From positions 1 through 5,510 of the forward strand of contig JAOAFK010000132.1 in NCBI GenBank assembly GCA_026416315.1: a stretch of 5,510 nucleotides of DNA. The letters run 5' to 3'. This stretch comes from Syntrophorhabdaceae bacterium (lineage in GTDB: Bacteria > Desulfobacterota > Syntrophorhabdia > Syntrophorhabdales > Syntrophorhabdaceae). Position 1 is the stretch's first letter. Every line of letters begins with the position of its first letter. The position numbers and the translations under genes are program-made. Below the pieces are notes generated by a model. The model was given only the letters and a program-made list of their open reading frames with translations, made no database searches and was not told the origin of the DNA. Below, in pieces: positions 1 through 5,510 of this stretch.

Positions 1-221
1 ATAATATAACAAAGGCATTAACCAGGGTAGGGGAGCAATTGAAAAAACAGAGGTTGTTAAAAGAGGAGATAGCAGAGTCACAGGCTAAAAAAGATGAAGC
101 TCCAGTAGTTAAAGAAGCGATTATGCCAAAACAGGAAGAAGCTGTAAAAGAAGATGAAAAACCTACAAAAAAACAAGATGAAAAATCAAAAAAAACGAAG
201 ACAAGGAGGCCATCAAAATGA
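1..221 (+). CDS. C-terminal end of a truncated protein with a Lys/Glu-rich tail
   Basis: This is the 3' part of a gene whose beginning lies left of the window. The frame is open from base 3 to the TGA at 219-221, and the first visible residues read NITKALTRVGEQLKKQ. A TTG at 39 could be a start, but the purine-rich AGGGGAG (29-35) lies only 3 nt before it, and the frame stays open and protein-like upstream, so an internal leucine is more likely. The last 60 residues are low complexity: 16 Lys and 10 Glu, ending in a basic stretch (KSKKTKTRRPSK). No fold is recognisable in this tail, which is probably disordered. The short helical piece before it resembles the end of CsgG/HfaB-type domains, but this is weak and given only as a possibility. 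The stop overlaps the next gene's start (ATGA), so the two genes are translationally coupled. Confidence 0.7.
   Translation, partial: NITKALTRVGEQLKKQRLLKEEIAESQAKKDEAPVVKEAIMPKQEEAVKEDEKPTKKQDEKSKKTKTRRPSK
203..209 (+). promoter_or_regulatory. Ribosome binding site for the TPR-SLH lipoprotein
   Basis: AAGGAGG is a full Shine-Dalgarno match, 8 nt before the ATG at 218. It lies inside the end of the upstream gene and fixes the lipoprotein start, even though the two reading frames overlap. Confidence 0.85.
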
Positions 222-1435
222 AGAAACATTTTATTATTCTTCTGATTTCATGCGTTTTTATAGGTATTTTAATGTCTGGCTGTGAAAAGCCTCAAGTGGC
301 TAAATGCACCCTTCCTGAAGATAATCCCCAGCACCATTATGTAAGGGGCATGGAGGCAATTGAGCAGGGTAGACTTGATGTGGCAAAAGAAAAATTTGAA
401 AGGACATTATACTGTGATGAAACATTCTATCCTGCCTACGGTGGTCTTGCGATAATCTCTGCATATAAGGTAGTACAGCAAAAAGACCCTGGGTACAGTG
501 CTGTGGATAGAAAAAGGGCAATAGATTATGTGGAAAACAAAAGCGCTAAGGCAATAACAGAGGAAGATAAATTTGACCATTTTATATCAGTAATCAGGGT
601 TGATACCATAATGGATGGCACTGATTGGCTTGATAAGGCAGAGAGCGCCTATAGAATGGCAAAAGATTTAAAGGTGGACGAAAGAAAGCTCTATTATTAT
701 CAGGGTGTTGAAGCCCTGGATTATTTTATGGGTCTTGCCTATGTGGAGGCAATGGAATTTCAGAAGGCAAGGGAAAAGTTTGCAGCAGTGCTCAATGCAA
801 AAAGAGAAGGCAAGTGGCATGAAAAGGCAGATAAGGCATGGAAGAAGATGGACAAAATTGTTCAGGCTATGGCAGGTATCACAGTAGGTAATGTGGGAAA
901 AAAGATAGCAATAAAAGACTCAATTACAAGGGCAGACCTTGCAGCACTTCTTGTAGATGAATTGAAAATTGATAAACTTTTTGCAGGGAGAATACCTGTT
1001 CAGTCCCAGCTTGATAGAATGAAACCTGAATTTACACCTGCAGATATGATGAACCATCCTTTTAGAGATGAAATACAAACAGTTATGAAATGGAAGGTAA
1101 GGGGGCTTGAACCTAAATATGATGAGACAACGAAGGCGTATCTTTTTAAACCTTTAGAAGTGGTAAAAAGAGGTGAAATGGCATTTATCCTTGAGGATGT
1201 TCTCATAAAACTTACAGGTGACGAAAAGATAGCCACAGCATATTTCGGACAGGAAAGATCTCCATTTCCTGATATAAGATCAACTTCGCCCATATTTAAT
1301 GCTGTAATGAACATGACAACAAGGGGTATTATGGTAGGTGAGTTATCAGGTGAGTTCAGGCCCGATGACCCTGTAACAGGGGCTGATGCCTTGCTTGCCT
1401 TAAGAATGCTGAAACAAAGAATGAATATATTTTAA
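218..1435 (+). CDS. Outer-membrane lipoprotein with TPR-like repeats and C-terminal SLH motifs
   Basis: This is a 405-residue lipoprotein. Residues 1-21 form a signal peptide ending in a lipobox-like LMSGC with Cys22 as the lipidated residue; Met at -3 is less usual. Glu at +2 rather than Asp suggests sorting to the outer membrane. Residues about 38-72 form a TPR-like helix pair (RGMEAIEQGRLDVAKEKFER), and further TPR-like helices lie at about 135-150 and 160-195. The C-terminal half carries surface-layer-homology motifs. A shortened first copy (about 222-250) has the TRAD form of the TRAE motif at 237-240. A second copy (about 274-331) has KRGE at 317-320. A third (about 348-398) has the PFPDI opening, the GIMVGELSGEFRPDD core and TGAD at 387-390. 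SLH domains elsewhere bind cell-wall-linked polymers, so the protein may join the outer membrane to the wall while its TPRs hold a partner. It overlaps the upstream gene by 4 nt and lies 11 nt before the next, so it is in an operon. All 22 arginines are AGA or AGG. The exact partner and polymer are unknown. Confidence 0.9.
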   Translation: MKKHFIILLISCVFIGILMSGCEKPQVAKCTLPEDNPQHHYVRGMEAIEQGRLDVAKEKFERTLYCDETFYPAYGGLAIISAYKVVQQKDPGYSAVDRKRAIDYVENKSAKAITEEDKFDHFISVIRVDTIMDGTDWLDKAESAYRMAKDLKVDERKLYYYQGVEALDYFMGLAYVEAMEFQKAREKFAAVLNAKREGKWHEKADKAWKKMDKIVQAMAGITVGNVGKKIAIKDSITRADLAALLVDELKIDKLFAGRIPVQSQLDRMKPEFTPADMMNHPFRDEIQTVMKWKVRGLEPKYDETTKAYLFKPLEVVKRGEMAFILEDVLIKLTGDEKIATAYFGQERSPFPDIRSTSPIFNAVMNMTTRGIMVGELSGEFRPDDPVTGADALLALRMLKQRMNIF

Positions 1436-1441
1436 AGGAGG
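1434..1441 (+). promoter_or_regulatory. Ribosome binding site for the LPP20-like protein
   Basis: AAAGGAGG begins inside the TAA stop of the lipoprotein gene (1433-1435) and lies 5 nt before the ATG at 1447. Sharing bases with the stop codon favours reinitiation or coupled translation. Confidence 0.85.
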
Positions 1442-1446
1442 CTTCA

Positions 1447-2379
1447 ATGAAAAAAACCTTTGTATTAATTTTGATGTTTTTATTGGGTTTTACTGGTTTT
1501 CTCTATGCCCAGCAGCCACCTGTTGATACAGGCATTGATAGTGCTTTCGTTACAGCAAATGAATGGTTAAACAAAAATAATTTGACAATAACAGGGAGCG
1601 CAGCAGGGGCAAATTATGAACAGGCTTTTATTCAGGATGCCATACTTGTTGTGGGTGAGGCAGTGGCGCCTGCCCATATAACACATCCCGCACAGAGAGA
1701 GATTATGGCAAAAAGAGGGGCTGTTGTTATGGCACAGAGACAGCTTGCTGAAATACTGAACGGTTTTGCCATAGTGGGTGATACCCTTGTAAAGGACGGA
1801 ATGACCCAGTATGATGTGGTTCGAAGTGCTGTAGCTGGTCTTGTTAAAGGTGCTCAGGTAGTGGTTCAGGAATATAATAAAGAAAAGGATATGGCAATTG
1901 CTATTTTGAAACTTGGTATGCATGGACCAAAGAGCTTTGCAGGAACTTTATATGAAAAGATGTTCAGCGACCCAAATTTAAAAAAAGAGTTAAAGATAGA
2001 TAAGCCAGCATTTAAGGTAAAACCTGTGCCCATAGATGATAAATACGATGGATTGATAATTGATGCAAGTGAGCAGAATTTCAGACCTGCATTGATTAAT
2101 AGAATTTTTACTGAAAAGGGTGAGGTGCTATACGACCCTGCAAAGATAAGCCAGAAGGTCCTTGTTGAACAGGGTTGTGGTGAATATACAAATAGCGTTG
2201 ATAAGGCAAGGGCAGCGCTTGCCTCAAGGGGTGTAAATAACCCAATGATTGTAAAAGCAATAGGCACAGTGAGCCCTTCAGATTTACAGGTATCGGTTGA
2301 AGATGCATCAAAGATATATACAGCGAATCAGAAGACAGGCTTTTTTGCTGCTGCAAAGGTTGCCTTTGTGTTGAAATAA
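1447..2379 (+). CDS. Secreted LPP20/FlgT-N-like envelope protein
   Basis: This is a 310-residue exported protein. Residues 1-21 are a Sec signal peptide (two Lys, a hydrophobic core, then LYA before Gln22), with no lipobox. Residues about 65-155 follow the LPP20 / FlgT N-terminal pattern: a GEA strand, a helix with KRGAVVMAQRQLAEILNGF (89-107), a 'GDTLVKDGM' turn, VVRSAVAGLVKGAQVV (124-139), and a final strand (MAIAILKLGM). In Vibrio, LPP20-family FlgP and FlgT are outer-membrane or periplasmic parts of the flagellar motor collar. Residues about 200-310 form a second conserved-looking region: GLIIDASEQNFRPAL (202-216), 'GEVLYDP', a Gly-Tyr segment at 245-247, NNPMIVKA (264-271) and a final 'AAKVAFVLK' strand. 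I recall similar two-part proteins as uncharacterised members of this family, without a known function. The gene is the last before a strong terminator hairpin. The family link rests on pattern recognition, with moderate confidence. Confidence 0.85.
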   Translation: MKKTFVLILMFLLGFTGFLYAQQPPVDTGIDSAFVTANEWLNKNNLTITGSAAGANYEQAFIQDAILVVGEAVAPAHITHPAQREIMAKRGAVVMAQRQLAEILNGFAIVGDTLVKDGMTQYDVVRSAVAGLVKGAQVVVQEYNKEKDMAIAILKLGMHGPKSFAGTLYEKMFSDPNLKKELKIDKPAFKVKPVPIDDKYDGLIIDASEQNFRPALINRIFTEKGEVLYDPAKISQKVLVEQGCGEYTNSVDKARAALASRGVNNPMIVKAIGTVSPSDLQVSVEDASKIYTANQKTGFFAAAKVAFVLK

Positions 2380-2384
2380 CAAAC

Positions 2385-2412
2385 AAAAAGGAGGGCAAAC
2401 ACCCTCCTTTTT
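2385..2412 (+). terminator. Perfect 11-bp rho-independent terminator-like hairpin
   Basis: AAAAAGGAGGG (2385-2395) pairs exactly with CCCTCCTTTTT (2402-2412) around the 6-nt loop CAAACA. The stem starts 5 nt after the LPP20-like gene's TAA and ends in five T, followed by AACC. Because of the A-run and T-run flanks it could also work on the opposite strand. It separates the first three genes from the last two, which must depend on read-through or their own promoter. It could also act as a 3'-end stabiliser within one long transcript. Confidence 0.85.
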
Positions 2413-2416
2413 AACC

Positions 2417-2421
2417 GGGGG
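2417..2421 (+). promoter_or_regulatory. Weak ribosome binding site for the FlgO-LamG gene
   Basis: GGGGG lies 6 nt before the ATG at 2428 and is the only purine-rich stretch in the right place. It is a poor Shine-Dalgarno compared with those of the two genes upstream. The strong AAGGAGGG nearby is locked in the terminator stem and lies about 30 nt too far from the start. Confidence 0.5.
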
Positions 2422-2427
2422 TTTTTA

Positions 2428-3561
2428 ATGAAAAATTTTTTTGGAACATTGGTTTTTTTATTTTTTACATTTATCCTTTGCAGCCCTTTATTCTCCTACG
2501 AAAAAGAAATGGAAGATCTTGCTACATATATTGCCGTTAATATGGAAAAAATCGGAAGAAAAAGGGTTGCAATAATAGATTTTAATGACCAGAACGGAAA
2601 GCCATTTGAACTCGGTAAATATATATCAGATGAGCTGACACAGTTCCTTAAAAGAAAGGCAAAGGGATTTGAAGTATTAGAAAGGGCACAGCTAAAAACT
2701 ATCATTACTCAAAATAAAATAACAATTTCGGAACCTTATGATCCTTCATCAGTGAAAAATCTTGGACAGATTGCAAGGCTTGGTGCTGTTGTTACAGGTT
2801 CGATAAGACCATTTCATGATTCAATAAATGTGGAAATTAATGTAATTAATACATATTTGGGTAATGTAATAGGTTCAAAAAGAATCGATATTTCTAAAAC
2901 CCAAAGGATAAGAGAACTTTTAGAAAAAAAAGCTGAGCTTGTAGGGTTCTGGAGATTCAATGACCCGAACAACCTGGGTTTCGATGCTTCTGGTTATGGA
3001 AATCACGGAGCTGTTATGTATAGTAAGGTTCAGTATACACCTGAAGGTATTTCAGGAGGTTCAGCATATTTTTTTGAAGGAAGTCGTGATGTGACTGCAG
3101 GAATAATTGTAAAAAATAGTGAATCACTGAACATAAAAACAGGCGAGATTACCATTACTGCGTGGGTAAAGCTTGACGGTAATAATATAGATAATGGAAA
3201 TGCTGTAATATCAAAATGTTGTGAGCCATATGCCCTGTTTGCATGGCTTGGCTCCCCTGCCAATGGTATATCCGCTGTAATTTCATCAGAGGTAGTTTTT
3301 TCTGGCTATAGTATAACAAACGGTATTTGGCACCATATTGCTGTTACATACGATGGTTCCACAGTAAGGTTTTATCATAATGGCTCTTCTGTTGCTACTA
3401 AGCCATTTCAAAAAGGGTTATCCATCGATAGTGGTGAATTATATATAGGTGCATCTCCACACGGTGCATCTGAGGATTTTTCGGGCATGATAGATGAGGT
3501 AAGGGTTTATAATAAGGCACTCTCAGATAGTGAAATCTATAATATCTACACCATGAGATAA
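2428..3561 (+). CDS. Exported FlgO/CsgG-like domain fused to a LamG domain
   Basis: This is a 377-residue protein. Residues 1-23 are a very hydrophobic signal peptide (cleavage likely after Ser23); Cys18 has no lipobox around it, so it is not called a lipoprotein. Residues about 28-158 match the FlgO/CsgG-type alpha-beta domain: KRVAIIDFNDQNGKPFELGK (45-64), a helix ISDELTQFL, then FEVLERAQLKTII (81-93), a 'PSSVKNLGQIARLGAVVTGSI' segment (106-126) and the strand-rich end INVEINVINTYLGNVIG. After a charged linker (159-170) comes a Laminin_G_3/concanavalin-like domain (171-373). Its signs are LVGFWRFND, DASGYGNHGAV, ITITAWVKLD, WHHIAVTYDGSTVRFYHNG (301-319), LYIGASPHG, and IDEVRVYNKALSDSEIYNIY at the end. 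FlgO is an outer-membrane-associated flagellar protein and CsgG a secretion pore; LamG domains often bind glycans or proteins. The ligand is unknown. Cys264-Cys265 are adjacent in the LamG part. The transglutaminase gene follows 20 nt later. Confidence 0.9.
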   Translation: MKNFFGTLVFLFFTFILCSPLFSYEKEMEDLATYIAVNMEKIGRKRVAIIDFNDQNGKPFELGKYISDELTQFLKRKAKGFEVLERAQLKTIITQNKITISEPYDPSSVKNLGQIARLGAVVTGSIRPFHDSINVEINVINTYLGNVIGSKRIDISKTQRIRELLEKKAELVGFWRFNDPNNLGFDASGYGNHGAVMYSKVQYTPEGISGGSAYFFEGSRDVTAGIIVKNSESLNIKTGEITITAWVKLDGNNIDNGNAVISKCCEPYALFAWLGSPANGISAVISSEVVFSGYSITNGIWHHIAVTYDGSTVRFYHNGSSVATKPFQKGLSIDSGELYIGASPHGASEDFSGMIDEVRVYNKALSDSEIYNIYTMR

Positions 3562-3569
3562 AAATAAAT

Positions 3570-3577
3570 AAGGCAGG
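3570..3577 (+). promoter_or_regulatory. Ribosome binding site for the transglutaminase-like gene
   Basis: AAGGCAGG is an imperfect Shine-Dalgarno 4 nt before the ATG at 3582, inside the 20-nt gap after the FlgO-LamG gene. It supports this start, which also leads directly into a signal peptide. Confidence 0.6.
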
Positions 3578-3581
3578 CTCG

Positions 3582-5219
3582 ATGAAAAGAAAAGTGTTGC
3601 CATTTTTTTTATTTGTTATATCAATTACATTGTCTTTTCATGTTTATGCTAAAACATTACTCCTTGAAGGAAGACTCGAAGGCAAGATAAATGTAACACA
3701 GCAGATGAATTTTACTGTTAGCAGGCCCTTAAACAGCCTGAGTTTTAGATTTGCCATACCTGTTTCTTTTTCCAACAAAACTGTTAATCAGGGGCTTAAA
3801 CATTTAGATCTGAGATTTGAACCCCAACCAACAAATGTGGAAGACGAAAAAGATGCATTTGGAAATAATTATAAAAGGGTGACCTGGAATAATTTAAACA
3901 GAGATGCAAGGGTGATGATTATCTATGAAACATCAATAAAATCTGAACTCTCAGCAATGGAAAGCAGGACAGGGTTTCCCTTAAAATCCCTTCCCTCTGA
4001 TACGACTATTTTTTTAAAGCCCACAAAGATGGTTCAAAGCGATGCCCCAGAGATTGTATCCCTTTCAAGACAACTCACACAGACAGCAGAAACCCAATAT
4101 CAGGCTGTTACGGCAATCATGAACTATATCGCGGATAATATAAAGTACACTTATAACCCACCTCAATACGATGCTGTCTATACCTTAAAAACAAAAACAG
4201 GAAACTGTCAGAATCTCGCCCATCTATCCATGGCTTTATTGAGAGCTGCAGGTATACCTGCAAGGATTGTTGGTGGCATAACATTAAAAGACCAGTGGAA
4301 AGTCCCTTTAGGGGGTGGAAATTATTCTGTTCAAGGTATGGGCCAGGGAGGCCATGTATGGATTGAGATATTTTTTCCAGATTTAGGCTGGTTATCCTAT
4401 GACCCACAGCAGTCAAAACAATTTACTTCCACAAGACATATTAAACAGACCCATGGCCTGGATTCAAGGGATGTAAACGATTCATGGAGGGCCTCACCCT
4501 ATGTGCCGGATTATAATGAATTAATCGATGCAAAGTTTATAGAAGACAATATCAATCTTGTGTTAAAGTCAAGTCTTGATGCACCGAGGACATACATTGT
4601 GAGTAACAATATAATGGCGCCTCCTGTTAAACCAGTAATACTTCCGCCTACCCCAGAATTACCACCACCTCCTACAGGTAAGATGACAGAATTCGGTAAT
4701 ATGGAATTTCCAAATCTTGTAAATCTCTATCAGATTATAGGTGATAGGGCTGAAAAGATAATGGATAAAGAGACAGCAGAGTATGTGACCTCCCATTATG
4801 TGTATGCCCAGGCTTTTAAAGTGGCAAAAGATTTTGATGTATACAGTATTTCTCTTGCCATGAGAAAATTTGGAGGAGATGGCAGTATCTATATTGACCT
4901 CGTCACAGATGAAAATAATAAGCCAAATATACTTTCAGGTGTGAGGTCAAATTTTATTCCCCTTGAAACCATAAAGAAGAGACCTGGTTATTACTGGGTT
5001 GAATTTACATTCCCCACTGATACAGGCTTTGTAAGGCTTAAAAAAGGAAAATACTGGATAGTACTTCGGCGTTCAGGAGAGGCTATTATGAATTGGTTTT
5101 ATACACCTGGAAAACACTATGGAAACAGCGATGATACGAGATCTACATCAAAAGGATACAGGTGGGAAGATATTTTAAACTATGATTTTGTTTTCAAGGT
5201 AAAAGGCATATATAGATAA
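3582..5219 (+). CDS. Exported transglutaminase-like cysteine protease/crosslinking protein
   Basis: This is a 545-residue protein with a Sec signal peptide (1-23, cleavage after VYA). Residues about 24-150 are beta-rich and precede the enzyme domain, as in many bacterial transglutaminase-like proteins. The Transglut_core domain spans about 165-280. Cys209 lies in TKTGNCQNLAHLSMALLRAA (205-223), followed by GIPARIVGG; His258 lies in GGHVWIEIFF (256-265); Asp274 lies in WLSYDPQQ (270-277). All three catalytic residues are present, so an active thiol enzyme is expected; family members act as proteases, peptide hydrolases or crosslinkers. A proline-rich hinge follows (347-365, including VILPPTPELPPPPTGK). 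The C-terminal part (about 370-545) is rich in aromatics and beta strands (AQAFKVAKDFDVYSISLAMR, GYYWVEFTF, GKYWIVLRRSGEAIMNWFYT) and looks like a jellyroll or carbohydrate-binding-like module, which is my inference. The protein probably acts outside the inner membrane. Its end abuts the convergent SH3b gene with no gap. The substrate is unknown. Confidence 0.9.
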   Translation: MKRKVLPFFLFVISITLSFHVYAKTLLLEGRLEGKINVTQQMNFTVSRPLNSLSFRFAIPVSFSNKTVNQGLKHLDLRFEPQPTNVEDEKDAFGNNYKRVTWNNLNRDARVMIIYETSIKSELSAMESRTGFPLKSLPSDTTIFLKPTKMVQSDAPEIVSLSRQLTQTAETQYQAVTAIMNYIADNIKYTYNPPQYDAVYTLKTKTGNCQNLAHLSMALLRAAGIPARIVGGITLKDQWKVPLGGGNYSVQGMGQGGHVWIEIFFPDLGWLSYDPQQSKQFTSTRHIKQTHGLDSRDVNDSWRASPYVPDYNELIDAKFIEDNINLVLKSSLDAPRTYIVSNNIMAPPVKPVILPPTPELPPPPTGKMTEFGNMEFPNLVNLYQIIGDRAEKIMDKETAEYVTSHYVYAQAFKVAKDFDVYSISLAMRKFGGDGSIYIDLVTDENNKPNILSGVRSNFIPLETIKKRPGYYWVEFTFPTDTGFVRLKKGKYWIVLRRSGEAIMNWFYTPGKHYGNSDDTRSTSKGYRWEDILNYDFVFKVKGIYR

Positions 5220-5510
5220 TCAATCAGTGACCTTTTGTGTCAGACTCTTATCAATCCACCCTATAAGACCTGAGGGCAGCCTTACCTTAAACATATTATT
5301 TTGTTCATCTAATTTTTCCATTTTTGTTCCAGGACTTACAATTCGTAAAGATTTACTTTTTATGTTCGGCTCTTCCCTTACATGAGATTGTTTTGTGGCA
5401 ACCACATAAATGATCGTTTCGGTTTGTGGTGTTGGTGTTTTTGCCTTTTGGAGTGCCTGAGGTGGAGGAGCTAACATCTCTGTAGGTACCCATGTCTCAA
5501 TGTATTTTCC
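5220..5510 (-). CDS. C-terminal part of an SH3b-domain protein (truncated at window edge)
   Basis: The minus-strand frame is open from the right edge to the TGA at 5222-5220, giving 96 visible codons. A Met at 5477-5475 is possible as a start, but it has no good Shine-Dalgarno, and protein-like sequence (GKYIETWVPTE) continues upstream, so the gene most likely starts outside the window. The visible protein has a Pro/Ala/Lys-rich linker (LAPPPQALQKAKTPTPQTE) followed by a bacterial SH3 domain. Its signs are YVVATKQSHVREEPN, then 'SPGTKMEKLDE', then MFKVRLPSGLIGWIDKSL. This matches the SH3_3 pattern, with VREEPN in place of the usual NVRSGPS. Such domains bind peptidoglycan or envelope proteins, which fits the secreted neighbours. 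It is transcribed against the plus-strand cluster, with stop codons touching. The N-terminal domain, and hence the full role, cannot be seen. Confidence 0.8.
   Translation of the reverse strand, partial: GKYIETWVPTEMLAPPPQALQKAKTPTPQTETIIYVVATKQSHVREEPNIKSKSLRIVSPGTKMEKLDEQNNMFKVRLPSGLIGWIDKSLTQKVTD

Noticed and set aside
39..221. TTG at 39 as the true start of a 60-residue protein
   Set aside because: The frame is open to the left edge with protein-like residues, and the purine run before TTG is too close (3 nt) for a good ribosome site. A truncated longer gene is more likely.
300..1314. Other open frames inside the lipoprotein gene (300-521 minus, 705-887 plus, 1000-1314 minus)
   Set aside because: They have no protein-like pattern and no ribosome site of note, and the strong TPR-SLH frame fully explains the region.
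1337..1360. Short direct repeat GGTGAGTT ... GGTGAGTT
   Set aside because: It is only two 8-nt copies within the third SLH motif and is explained by the repeated Gly-Glu codons. It is not a mobile-element or binding-site signature.
2204..2224. Inverted repeat AGGCAAG...CTTGCCT with a 7-nt loop
   Set aside because: It lies inside the LPP20-like coding region (KARAALAS), has no T-run after it, and is explained by alanine-rich coding. It is not called a terminator or operator.
1567..2398. Three overlapping minus-strand open frames (1567-1923, 1866-2267, 2108-2398)
   Set aside because: They lie wholly or mostly inside the well-supported LPP20-like gene, show low-complexity or unpatterned protein sequence and no recognisable domain, and overlap one another. 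They are antisense shadows.
2250..2427. Internal promoter for the FlgO-LamG gene
   Set aside because: TTGAAA at 2371-2376 resembles a -35 box, but no -10-like hexamer lies at a suitable distance, because the terminator stem occupies that place.
2496..4416. Minus-strand open frames in the FlgO-LamG and transglutaminase genes (2496-2705, 3030-3263, 4117-4416)
   Set aside because: The plus-strand frames carry clear domains and catalytic residues; the minus frames carry none.
5201..5236. AAAAGG / CCTTTT inverted repeat as a bidirectional terminator between the convergent genes
   Set aside because: The stem is only 6 bp and A/T rich, with a 24-nt loop and just four T. It is too weak to annotate as a feature.

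Overview
The window is a compact block of cell-envelope genes, almost all of it coding. It holds five plus-strand genes (the first cut off at the left edge) and one minus-strand gene cut off at the right edge. All four complete genes start with an export signal: one lipoprotein signal peptide and three ordinary Sec signal peptides. No rRNA, tRNA, CRISPR, transposase or insertion-sequence boundary is visible. No stretch longer than about 50 bases lacks a gene.

Organism: sampled lines give a G+C of roughly 35-40%. Arginine is written almost only as AGA/AGG (22 of 22 in the lipoprotein gene), and ATA is common for isoleucine. With FlgO/CsgG-like and LPP20-like envelope proteins, this suggests a double-membrane bacterium of moderate to low G+C. 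Nitrospirota, Thermodesulfobacteriota or a related lineage would fit, but this is an inference and the sequence does not fix a phylum.

Layout: bases 1-221 are the charged C-terminal end of a longer protein. It overlaps by 4 nt a TPR + SLH lipoprotein (218-1435). After 11 nt comes a secreted LPP20/FlgT-N-like protein (1447-2379). A perfect 11-bp hairpin ending in a T-run (2385-2412) closes this first unit. Next come an exported protein fusing a FlgO/CsgG-like domain to a LamG (concanavalin-like) domain (2428-3561) and, 20 nt on, an exported transglutaminase-like protein with intact Cys-His-Asp residues, a proline-rich hinge and a C-terminal beta-rich domain (3582-5219). A convergent minus-strand gene ending in an SH3b domain (5510-5220) abuts the transglutaminase gene with no base between the two stop codons.

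How the genes may work together (inference): FlgO/CsgG-like and LPP20/FlgT-like proteins are known elsewhere as periplasmic or outer-membrane parts of flagellar basal bodies and curli-type secretion. Here they sit with a surface-layer-binding lipoprotein, a ligand-binding LamG domain and a crosslinking or proteolytic transglutaminase-fold enzyme. No flagellar structural gene is visible. The set looks like an envelope-anchored assembly of undescribed function. The most distinctive single item is the FlgO-LamG fusion.
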